Positions 19,069 through 27,313 of a stretch of 64,000 nucleotides of DNA are shown in pieces. The position numbers and the translations under genes were made by a program. The notes beneath the pieces are model-generated. The model was given only the letters and a program-made list of their open reading frames with translations. It ran no database searches and was not told the DNA's origin. This DNA comes from an uncultured Christensenellaceae bacterium (GTDB taxonomy: Bacteria; Bacillota; Clostridia; Christensenellales; Borkfalkiaceae): the NCBI GenBank assembly GCA_910587825.1, contig CAJUNJ010000001.1, positions 1 through 64,000 of the forward strand, in the 5' to 3' direction. Within the stretch, counting starts at the first letter, position 1, and every line of letters starts with the position of its first letter.

Positions 19069-21072
19069 TCAAAGTCCTTCGTTTAAAAGCAAAATGAAGT
19101 TGCCGCCCTGCACGGTGCGTGCGCGGAACTGATAAAATTCGCCGCTTTTTACGTCGAACCAATCACTGAAAGCAACCCGCCCAGGCGACTGTTCAAGAAA
19201 ATCGTTTATACACTTTATAAATACCGAGCGTTTGTTTTCGTCGTCGGTGAGGCTTGCAACCCACATAATCCAGTCGCTCTTGGAATAGTCCTCACGCGAG
19301 TCGAGAGGCACGCCGAATTTTTCGATTTTTTTGAGATAATAGTCAATTTCCCTTTCCAAAAAGCTTTGCGGAAAAAGTCCGAGTTTTAAAATCTTATCAA
19401 ACGCAAGATTGTATTTTAAGGAAAAAGTCTGCTCGCCCGAATTCCAGGTAATCGGCAAGTGAGTAAATGCGTTACCGAACTTAATTATTTCCGACGCATA
19501 AGATTGGGCGATTTTACGGTATTTTTTATACTCTGCCTGCTTTCCTGCGGCAAGGCATAATTCGGCATACGCCGCAATGCCTACCGTAGCCTTTATGGCG
19601 AGATTGATATTGTCTGCCAGGTGCCCCGCAAAATCGTCCGTGCAAAGCTGGTTTTCGGGTTTCAATCCGTATTTCACGAGATATTCCACCCATTTCGCGG
19701 TAAGTCCGCAATTTTCATTATATAGTGACAAATCACCGTCCGCGCGGAAGCATGCAAGCAGCATTATAATCATATTCGCGCACTCTTCGACCGGCATCTG
19801 AAATTCGAAATCATATATATCGGCGCTTGCCGGTAACATATAAAACGGAAAACGCGTATCGCCGTCGCCGTATACGCGGTCGGTAAGGCTGCCCAGATTT
19901 TTCAATCCGTAAATCTGTCCGCAGCAAGCGGGATAAGTACCCACGTCGTGTGGAGCGAAATCGCAGTTCCAGACCGGCATTTTTGCAAACGTAAAAATGG
20001 GACGAAGCATACCTTTTAACAGCTCCGTATTGTAAATAAGATAGAGCGGCATAGACGGATAGCTTACGTCTACCGTTGCCATACAGCCGTTGGAATAACA
20101 CTCCTTGGAAAGAAACAAAACGTTGCCTGTGTTATCTTCAACAAGTTTATGCCCCGCCACGCTCTGCCTTAAAGAAGCATACAAAATATCAAGATATTCC
20201 TGCCCGTACTTTTCGGCGCGGGCCTTTAATTCGTTTTCGAACTTTGATAGTTCGGCATTGATTTTATCACTGTTATCCCAGACATATTTAAGAGCGTCCG
20301 TTATCTTATTATTTTTAAGATAGTACCCCTTTAAAAAATCCCCGAAATAATCTATGGAAACGATATCGTCATATCCGAGCAAAATCAGACCCTGCGGTTT
20401 ACTTGCAGAAGCGCCTATGTACCTATCCTCGCCGGTATTGGAAAACTGCGTTTCCCCTGTCGAAACGAAATTTCTTAAATCGTCCCCGTCAAGGGCATAA
20501 GTTTTTTCGCCTGCGAGGTACCAATAACCCCAGTCGGCGCCTATCGCGTCGTCGTTATTAGACAGCGGAAGCTGCTTTTTCAGCCCGAACACCGCGTATT
20601 CGAAACCGTCCGAAGCAACCGCCATGCTACGCAAACGCTTGTCGGGATGGGTTTTGTTGCACGCAAGCTCCCTGCCCGCGAAAAGGTATACGCTTACGTC
20701 TTTGCCGCCCTCTACTTCATATTCCATATAGCAAACGGGCATGGAAAGCAAAGTCAAATCGTTTGGCGGAAGTGGCGAAACAAAGCGTACTTTTATTTTT
20801 GCCGAACCGGCTTTAAATCCGTATTCGGTTGAAAAAGCCGTTACGTTTATAAAAGTCTGTTCGGCGTTTTTAACGCATCCGTACCATTTGGCGGCGTCGC
20901 CCATAAAGCAATATATTTTGCCGTCCGTTTTCACGAATCCATATAATTTTTTCTCTTCGCCGTACCAGGTTTGTATATTTCCGGCAGTGAGCCGTTCCGT
21001 TACGCTCCAAAACGAAAAATTCGGGTCCTTTAAAAATATAGGATAAGCGGGTAATTTTCTTTTAAGTTGCAT
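19069..21072 (-). CDS. Glutaminase-A-like (DUF4965/DUF1793) protein
   Basis: A 667-residue protein resembling the DUF4964-DUF5127-DUF4965-DUF1793 family, named after fungal glutaminase A but widespread in bacterial carbohydrate loci. The N-terminal beta domain is followed by an all-helical toroid-like catalytic region. Signature blocks include DVGTYP, GVPLDSR...SDWIMW, a variant FSDWFDV and the end motif FRARTVQGGNFILLL. No signal peptide is seen, whereas many relatives are secreted. The toroid fold and its position between GH3 and the regulator suggest glycoside hydrolysis rather than glutamine hydrolysis, but no activity can be read from sequence. AAGGA precedes ATG 21072. Confidence 0.82.
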   Translation of the reverse strand: MQLKRKLPAYPIFLKDPNFSFWSVTERLTAGNIQTWYGEEKKLYGFVKTDGKIYCFMGDAAKWYGCVKNAEQTFINVTAFSTEYGFKAGSAKIKVRFVSPLPPNDLTLLSMPVCYMEYEVEGGKDVSVYLFAGRELACNKTHPDKRLRSMAVASDGFEYAVFGLKKQLPLSNNDDAIGADWGYWYLAGEKTYALDGDDLRNFVSTGETQFSNTGEDRYIGASASKPQGLILLGYDDIVSIDYFGDFLKGYYLKNNKITDALKYVWDNSDKINAELSKFENELKARAEKYGQEYLDILYASLRQSVAGHKLVEDNTGNVLFLSKECYSNGCMATVDVSYPSMPLYLIYNTELLKGMLRPIFTFAKMPVWNCDFAPHDVGTYPACCGQIYGLKNLGSLTDRVYGDGDTRFPFYMLPASADIYDFEFQMPVEECANMIIMLLACFRADGDLSLYNENCGLTAKWVEYLVKYGLKPENQLCTDDFAGHLADNINLAIKATVGIAAYAELCLAAGKQAEYKKYRKIAQSYASEIIKFGNAFTHLPITWNSGEQTFSLKYNLAFDKILKLGLFPQSFLEREIDYYLKKIEKFGVPLDSREDYSKSDWIMWVASLTDDENKRSVFIKCINDFLEQSPGRVAFSDWFDVKSGEFYQFRARTVQGGNFILLLNEGL

Positions 21073-21093
21073 ATATTTATCCTTCTTTACTAT

Positions 21094-22083
21094 TTATTTT
21101 GTTTCATTTTTTAAATGTAATGATACGGGCAAAACCATCCTTTGTATCTTACTGTCCGGTTTTTCAAAACGGTTTTTCATAACGTTAAAAGTAGCTTCGG
21201 CTAATTCAGAAAAGTTGATTTTTACACTGTCGATGTCCTCAAAACCAAACACATAACCGCTTAATCCGTCAAAACCTACAATGTGAATATCGGGGTAAAT
21301 CTTACGTATCCCGCCCTTTCCTGAAATTTTGTCAAGCTTCGCCATAACTTCATAAGCGAGCATATCGTTATAAAAAAAGATTTTACGGAAACCGTCCTCT
21401 ATATATTTATATAAAACGGATATATCTTCTTTATTGTAGTTAAATATACACACGTCCTTTTCCCCAGCAACTTCCTCCAATTCCGTTTTAAAGATAGAAT
21501 AGCGGTGTGCGGAAAGAAAATAATCGATACCTACGTAAAGATATTTGTTTCCGTCATTAATGCTTTTCAAACGATGTGCCGCAAGGATACAACCCTTAAA
21601 ATTATCTACCGTTACATTATCTACAACGTCCTCTTTTATACTGCTACCGACAAACAATATGCCGATATTATTCAATTTGGCGAATTCGTACACCTCTTTC
21701 TTTAACGGCATATGCGTAATAAGTAAATCGGCACGTTGCAAAACACATTGCTTTATAGTATCCTTATTAAGCTCAGAGGCATACAAAAGCATAAAATCGT
21801 ACTCGCTTTTTTTGCACAACAACTTGATAAATTCGTTAATAAACGTGTTGAAATACAAATTAGTCAACGAATCTATCAAAATTGCAGTCAGCGGTTTTTC
21901 GTCTTTGTGCATTTTCTGTGCGACGTGATTGGGCATATAACCGAGTTCTATGGCTTTTTTTCTGACTTTCGCCTTAGTTTCGTCCGAAACGTCATCCATA
22001 TCGCGCAATGCGTGCGAAACGGTATTTATGGAAATATTCAATTCGGAAGCGATTTGTTTAAGACTTACGTTTTTAAGACTCAT
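21094..22083 (-). CDS. LacI-family transcriptional regulator
   Basis: A 329-residue LacI/GalR regulator. The N-terminal helix-turn-helix (about residues 6-28, SLKQIASELNISINTVSHAL) is followed by the hinge helix ending YMPNHVAQKM and a periplasmic-binding-like effector domain with VTVDNFKG and HIVGFDG. It is embedded in the operon between the transporter ATPase and the enzyme genes, so it most likely controls this locus in response to an imported sugar. No typical LacI operator with a central CG was found at the main promoter; the palindrome there has an AT-rich core, so the true target is open. Confidence 0.92.
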   Translation of the reverse strand: MSLKNVSLKQIASELNISINTVSHALRDMDDVSDETKAKVRKKAIELGYMPNHVAQKMHKDEKPLTAILIDSLTNLYFNTFINEFIKLLCKKSEYDFMLLYASELNKDTIKQCVLQRADLLITHMPLKKEVYEFAKLNNIGILFVGSSIKEDVVDNVTVDNFKGCILAAHRLKSINDGNKYLYVGIDYFLSAHRYSIFKTELEEVAGEKDVCIFNYNKEDISVLYKYIEDGFRKIFFYNDMLAYEVMAKLDKISGKGGIRKIYPDIHIVGFDGLSGYVFGFEDIDSVKINFSELAEATFNVMKNRFEKPDSKIQRMVLPVSLHLKNETK

Positions 22084-22093
22084 ATGCTTATTC

Positions 22094-23869
22094 TCATTTT
22101 ATAACGTCACCCGTTATCGGGTCGAATATGAATAAATCGTCCGCCGAAAAACTAACGGCAACTTTATCGTTTTGACCGAGCTTATATTTAGCATCGATTT
22201 TACCTATCATATTTTTACCGCAGAATTCGAAATAAACGTTGTACTCACCGCCTAAAAGCTCTGTAAGCTCCGGCTGCACGATATATGCACCCTTATAGGT
22301 TTTACCCTCTTCCGCTTTCTCAATCTTTATTCTTTCGGGACGGATTCCTACGAATACTTTTCTGTTGTCCTCTTTATAGGCTTTCAGCGCTGCAAATTTT
22401 TCCGCCGCAACCGTGCGTTCATGAAGCCAAGGGTCTTCCTCGGCTTTCTTGGCGGCAAGTTTTTTGAAAAACTCTATAATGCGTACAACAAAGTTTTTCT
22501 TTTTTGCGGAACTGTTCTTCAAGCTTTTGCCCTCGCCTGTTACGGAGAGCAGTTTGAGAATTTTTTCTCGCGCGCCGCCATCGAAATTTTCGTTAATCGA
22601 TGAAAACTCCGCGCACTTGCTTTCATAAAATTTATCGAATTTCTCTTCAAATCCCTTCTCGACAGGCAAACGGAAATCACCGAATACAAGCTCATTTTTA
22701 TTTCTGTCGAATTCCATTTCAAACATATTCATAGTGGGCGAGCCGATAAACCTTGCAACGAAGATATTTGCGGGATTATTGTAAACTTCTTCGGGGGTAC
22801 CCACCTGCTGTATAAAGCCGCGGCTCATAACCACTATGCGCGAAGCCATAGTCATCGCCTCGGTCTGGTCGTGCGTTACGTAAATTGTAGTCGCGTTTAT
22901 CCTGTTATGAAGCTTTACTATCTCGCTCCGCATAGTTAGCCGCAATTTCGCGTCAAGGTTGGACAAAGGTTCGTCCATCATAAATATGGGAACGTTTTTA
23001 ACGATAGCCCTGCCGAGCGCAACCCTTTGCATCTGTCCGCCCGAAAGCTCCTTGGGAAGCTTATCGAGGTACGGCGCAAGGTCAAGCTTTTCTGCCGTTT
23101 CGTATACTCGGGTCTTTATTTCGTAATGCGTAAGTTTGCGCTGAACCGTCTTGCGCGTTCCGTCCTCCGAAAGTTCGCAGAACTCACCGTCGAGTTTTTT
23201 ACCGCTTTCGGTAATTTTTGTCTGCTCCGCACTCTCCGCGTCGGAAAGCTTTGCTTGCCAATCGGACAGCATTTCACCCTCTTTGTCCGCTATGTTTTTC
23301 CAATCATCCGCAGAAACCGAACCGTAAAGCTTTAAAATAAGTTTTGCGGTTTCGAGCGCGACGTTTAACAGCGTTGCAAGGTTTTCCGCCCTTTCGCCGA
23401 ACTTGGGCTTTTGCGCGTCAACCTTTGCGATAGCGTCCTTTACGCCGGCAAGCCCGCAACCTTTGATAATTTCCCTTGCCTGCGCGCAACTCAAAAGCAC
23501 GGTATTCACCACAGGCGCAGGGTAAGTATTGATTGTCAAAGGAAAAGCTATATTGTCGAACACGGTCATCTGGGGATAGAGCGCGTAGCTTTGGAAAACT
23601 ATCGCCATATGCCTATCCTTGCTCGGCTTATAGTTCAAAAGTTCGTCGCCGAGGTATATATCGCCCGACGTTATATCTTCAAGCCCGGCCACCATTCTGA
23701 GCGTGGTCGACTTGCCGCAACCCGAAGGTCCTACGATTACTATAAATTCATTTTTAGCAATATCGAGATTAAAATCATATACCGCTTTTTCGCCGTTGGG
23801 ATAAACCTTTTCAAGATGTTTTAAAGAAAGGAAAATTTCCTCGTTTGAAATATTATCGTTAGTTTGCAT
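22094..23869 (-). CDS. Sugar ABC-transporter ATPase with two large insertions
   Basis: An MsmK/UgpC/MalK-type ATPase that powers oligosaccharide import. Walker A (GPSGCGKST) is at 47-55, the Q-loop glutamine at 93, LSGGQ at 275-279, Walker B (IFMMDEP) at 295-301, and the switch histidine in YVTHDQTEAM. The C-terminal regulatory domain ends with GIRPERI and the final beta fold. The protein has 591 residues, against about 370 for the family. Roughly 130 extra residues lie between the Q-loop and the signature motif (about 117-250), where the normal gap is about 50. A second insertion of about 80 charged, lysine-rich residues (around 405-490) interrupts the regulatory domain. All catalytic motifs are intact. 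Confidence 0.92.
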   Translation of the reverse strand: MQTNDNISNEEIFLSLKHLEKVYPNGEKAVYDFNLDIAKNEFIVIVGPSGCGKSTTLRMVAGLEDITSGDIYLGDELLNYKPSKDRHMAIVFQSYALYPQMTVFDNIAFPLTINTYPAPVVNTVLLSCAQAREIIKGCGLAGVKDAIAKVDAQKPKFGERAENLATLLNVALETAKLILKLYGSVSADDWKNIADKEGEMLSDWQAKLSDAESAEQTKITESGKKLDGEFCELSEDGTRKTVQRKLTHYEIKTRVYETAEKLDLAPYLDKLPKELSGGQMQRVALGRAIVKNVPIFMMDEPLSNLDAKLRLTMRSEIVKLHNRINATTIYVTHDQTEAMTMASRIVVMSRGFIQQVGTPEEVYNNPANIFVARFIGSPTMNMFEMEFDRNKNELVFGDFRLPVEKGFEEKFDKFYESKCAEFSSINENFDGGAREKILKLLSVTGEGKSLKNSSAKKKNFVVRIIEFFKKLAAKKAEEDPWLHERTVAAEKFAALKAYKEDNRKVFVGIRPERIKIEKAEEGKTYKGAYIVQPELTELLGGEYNVYFEFCGKNMIGKIDAKYKLGQNDKVAVSFSADDLFIFDPITGDVIK

Positions 23870-23873
23870 AAAA

Positions 23874-24797
23874 TCACCCCTTAACTCCCGTAGATGCGAG
23901 TCCGTCTATCATTTTGTTTTGCGTAATAAGGAAAATTATAAATATGGGTATCAGAGCGAACACGCCCGTAGCCATTTCTATACCCTTTTTGCCATAACCG
24001 CCGCCGCCCGTATACCCCGCAAGCGCAACCGTTATAGTTTGGAAATGAGGGTCCTTACCCGACATTAAGAGCTGCGGCCAAACTAAATTATTCCAGGCGC
24101 CCGTGAACGTGAACAGCACTATCAGCATCATAGTAGATTTTGCAAGCGGACAGACTATTTTTCTGAAAATAGCGAAGTGCCCCGCCCCGTCGCTTTTTGC
24201 GCTGTCTATTATATCGTTAGGTATAGACAGGAAGAAATTACGCATTAAAAGCATATTGTATACGCCCGTGCAGCCCGGGAGTATAAGCCAAAAATAGATG
24301 TATGCATAATTCCCGGCAAAACCCTCTACTCCTATACTGCTGCTCAACGCATTGAATAACGTAAGCGAAGGCGCAAGGGTGATAACGCCGGGTACAGCCA
24401 TCCACGCGTAAAGAATATTCATAAACACTTTTTTGCCTTTAAATTTGAGAAAAACCACAGCATATGCCGTAACCAAATCCAAAAGCAAGGTTATGCCCAC
24501 CGTTGCCAGCGAACTCCACAGTGAGTTTATCATCCATACCGGCAGAAGGTCAATCCCGTCCTTGCCCGCCATAAACCCCGAATAATGTTTTAGCGTCCAT
24601 TGCCCCGGCGAGGGAAAAAGACTTCCGGGATGCAACTGTAAATCGAGGTCGGTCTTGAAAGAATTACCCAACATATATATTAAGGGAAGCAGAAAAAAAA
24701 CCGAAGCTACGGAAAGAACTATAAACGAAACTATCTTTTCGCGGCGGGAGTGTTTTTCCGACTTTGTCAACTTTCTCTTGCCTTTAACGAAATTCAT
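23874..24797 (-). CDS. Sugar ABC permease, MalG type
   Basis: A 307-residue inner-membrane permease with about six helices. The EAA loop that docks onto the ATPase is recognisable (DIIDSAKSDGAGHFAIFRKI). Its length and its position after the larger permease are typical of the MalG/UgpE partner in CUT1 carbohydrate importers. It overlaps the upstream permease by four bases (ATGA), and ATG 24797 has AAGGAG. Confidence 0.93.
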   Translation of the reverse strand: MNFVKGKRKLTKSEKHSRREKIVSFIVLSVASVFFLLPLIYMLGNSFKTDLDLQLHPGSLFPSPGQWTLKHYSGFMAGKDGIDLLPVWMINSLWSSLATVGITLLLDLVTAYAVVFLKFKGKKVFMNILYAWMAVPGVITLAPSLTLFNALSSSIGVEGFAGNYAYIYFWLILPGCTGVYNMLLMRNFFLSIPNDIIDSAKSDGAGHFAIFRKIVCPLAKSTMMLIVLFTFTGAWNNLVWPQLLMSGKDPHFQTITVALAGYTGGGGYGKKGIEMATGVFALIPIFIIFLITQNKMIDGLASTGVKG

Positions 24798-25834
24798 TTG
24801 CTTTCTCCTTTTAACGGCTCTAAGCGTTGCGTTCTGAAATCGCAGTACCGCTTGTACGCTGCAACGTGTTTAGCCGTAGGGTGTCTTTCTTCCATAACGC
24901 GCCTTTCAATAAAACTTAACAACATAATAATCACGCCGAAAACTATCGCGCTTGCACAAAGATAACCCGTCTGCTTTGCATACGCTAGACCGTTGGAAAG
25001 ATAACTTTGTATAAACATCATAGGCGATACGTAAATATTCTGATTTTCGACCGTATTCAAGACGTACGGCTGTCCGTAAAGACTTAAAAAGCCTATAAGC
25101 GTATTGAACAGCGTTATGTTGATTGCGGGACGGACGTTAGGTACGGTTACGCGGATAATGCTTTGCCATCTTCCGCCCCCATCCATTTCGCACGCTTCAT
25201 ATAATGATTTGGGAATATCTCTGAGCGCGCCGCTGAATATAACGAAGTTAGTGCCCGTCTGCCACCATATAGTTGCAATAAGGATTATTATCCATCTTAA
25301 AATATCGTTTTCAAACGGTTTACCGCCCAACCAATCGATATTCGTCCCGAACCAACTGTTAATAAGTCCCGTTTCGTCGCCCGCAAACATTTCGCCGAAC
25401 ATAATTCCCATTATAGAAATAGAAACCACGCAGGGGAGATATATGCAAGCCCTGAAAAATTTGTAAAAAGGCGGGCGCATATTTATGAAATAAGCGAGTG
25501 CAAACGGAATTATCATCATCACCGGCACGGCAACGATATCGAATAGGAGCATCGGACCGAAAGATTCCCAAAACTCTTTGGAAACGTTAATATCGGCGGT
25601 ATTGAATAAATTAGCGTAGTTTTTAAAACCGTTGAACGCCGTATACTCCGCATTATAAGGGTCGTAACGCATAAACGAATATGCAAACCCCATTATGAAC
25701 GGCACCACGCAAAACAGCACGAAAACTATTACAAACGGGCTTAAAATCGCCAATGCAACTCCCTGCTCGCGCCGCTTTGCACGTTTTCGTTCGGCTATTT
25801 TATCTCCGTCGGCCTCGATAAAATTTTTACCCAT
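24794..25834 (-). CDS. Sugar ABC permease, MalF type
   Basis: A 346-residue CUT1 permease with a basic N-terminus, about six membrane helices and the EAA docking loop (SLYEACEMDGGGRWQSI). ATG 25834 is chosen over an upstream in-frame start at 25867 because AAGGAG lies just before it and the longer form would run into the binding-protein gene. It forms a heterodimer with the next permease and works with the ATPase at 22094-23869. Confidence 0.93.
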   Translation of the reverse strand: MGKNFIEADGDKIAERKRAKRREQGVALAILSPFVIVFVLFCVVPFIMGFAYSFMRYDPYNAEYTAFNGFKNYANLFNTADINVSKEFWESFGPMLLFDIVAVPVMMIIPFALAYFINMRPPFYKFFRACIYLPCVVSISIMGIMFGEMFAGDETGLINSWFGTNIDWLGGKPFENDILRWIIILIATIWWQTGTNFVIFSGALRDIPKSLYEACEMDGGGRWQSIIRVTVPNVRPAINITLFNTLIGFLSLYGQPYVLNTVENQNIYVSPMMFIQSYLSNGLAYAKQTGYLCASAIVFGVIIMLLSFIERRVMEERHPTAKHVAAYKRYCDFRTQRLEPLKGESK

Positions 25835-25848
25835 CTTACTCTCCTTTA

Positions 25849-27291
25849 TTAAAAGTCGCCGCCCCACAAAGCTATGTTGGAATTATATTCGTTTTGTTTT
25901 GTACGTAAAAGTTCCTCGTCGCCGGAATTATCTTTTTTCAAAAGCCCTTCGGACATTATGGCGCGCAAATTCTTTGCAAGTTCCTGATAATAAGGGTTTA
26001 CGCCTACCGTGTTGAGGTCGTCTATGTCGGGATACCACTTGTTTATATAGTCGGCAACCACCGCGTCGTTCTTGTAAGCGTCCTGCGTATTAATGGCGTT
26101 TGAAATGCTTACGTGTCCTGCGCGCGCCCATTGCGTGCCGGCATCGGCGTTGGTGGTGAACCACTTCATAAATTCAAGGCAAGCCGCTTTTTGGGTGATA
26201 TCCGTAACCTTATTGCTAAGGTTAAACATATGAGCGTCGCAATAAATTTTCTTTGCGTAGTCCTTGGAAGAATCCATTGCAAACCAACCGGCAATCGAAG
26301 TCGCGCCCAATTTTTCCGTTCTTGCCTCTTCTTCCGTGCAGTTGTTTTCCGCCGCATAGCCTTGGCATACAGCGTCTAACAACCAGGGAACAGTCACGTA
26401 AAACATTGCTTTATTGGAACGGAAATCCCCCAATCTGCTCGAATCGTCGCCGCCTACTTCGGCAAGCTTGGGAGTATTAGTAACGAATGAGCGCACCGAC
26501 TCCAAGGCCTTTTTGTACACGTCGCGCTGGGCGGTATTGTCGTACCAGTCCACGCGCATATTGTCCTTGTTGTAAAGCGTGCCGCCGTTTTGCAGCACTG
26601 CCGTGTTCATAATAAATTCGGTAAAGAAATCGCTGCCCGTACCCCACGCGATGGGAACGTTGCCCGTATCGTTTGCGTAAGCTTCGCACACGGTAATAAG
26701 CTCTTCTCGCGTGGAAGGAACGGTTTGGGAATACCGACCGAGTAATTCTTTATTGTAGAAAACAACCATACTCGCCGCGTCCACCGTAACCCCGAAGTGA
26801 TGGTCTGTTCCCGCGTTTGCATATTGGTTGATGCCCGTTGAAAAAGCGTTTAAGTCGTAATTAAATCCCGTTTGCTCCATAACGACGTCTATGGGTTGGA
26901 TAACCTTATAATCGAGGAACGCTTTAACGGAGCTTTGATGCCCCATAACTATATCCGGCGCGGATTTGTCTCCCTGTTTAACCGAACGCGCTACGTAATC
27001 TTCAAAACTTTCGTAACCGACGGTAGTCACCGATACTCTTATTTTACCCGAATATTCGGCGTTAAATTGAGCAACTATTTGATTTAACGCTTCTTTATCA
27101 TCACCCGCAACTATCGAGGCCAAACGCAAACCCACGTCGTTAAACACTATCTCGTCGCCGTTCTTTTCAAGCTCGCCCGTGGTGCTCCACCACTCGTCGC
27201 CGCCGTTACCGTTTCCGTTACAAGCCGTCGCAGTCAAGGGAATAGTCAGCGCAAGCGCCGCACATAAAATACTTATAAATTTCTTTTTCAT
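25849..27291 (-). CDS. Extracellular sugar-binding lipoprotein
   Basis: A family 1 solute-binding protein of 480 residues. The signal peptide ends in TATAC, giving lipidated Cys24, followed by a Gly/Asn linker and a two-lobed binding protein. The lobes include VAQFNAEYSGKIRVSV, MVVFYNKELL, FFTEF and a WFTTNADAGTQWARAGHVS hinge-like block. It delivers oligosaccharide to the two permeases encoded immediately downstream and is the canonical binding protein of the transporter; a second, unusual one lies upstream at 29339-31108. Confidence 0.92.
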   Translation of the reverse strand: MKKKFISILCAALALTIPLTATACNGNGNGGDEWWSTTGELEKNGDEIVFNDVGLRLASIVAGDDKEALNQIVAQFNAEYSGKIRVSVTTVGYESFEDYVARSVKQGDKSAPDIVMGHQSSVKAFLDYKVIQPIDVVMEQTGFNYDLNAFSTGINQYANAGTDHHFGVTVDAASMVVFYNKELLGRYSQTVPSTREELITVCEAYANDTGNVPIAWGTGSDFFTEFIMNTAVLQNGGTLYNKDNMRVDWYDNTAQRDVYKKALESVRSFVTNTPKLAEVGGDDSSRLGDFRSNKAMFYVTVPWLLDAVCQGYAAENNCTEEEARTEKLGATSIAGWFAMDSSKDYAKKIYCDAHMFNLSNKVTDITQKAACLEFMKWFTTNADAGTQWARAGHVSISNAINTQDAYKNDAVVADYINKWYPDIDDLNTVGVNPYYQELAKNLRAIMSEGLLKKDNSGDEELLRTKQNEYNSNIALWGGDF

Positions 27292-27313
27292 TATATTTTC
27301 CTACCTAATATTT

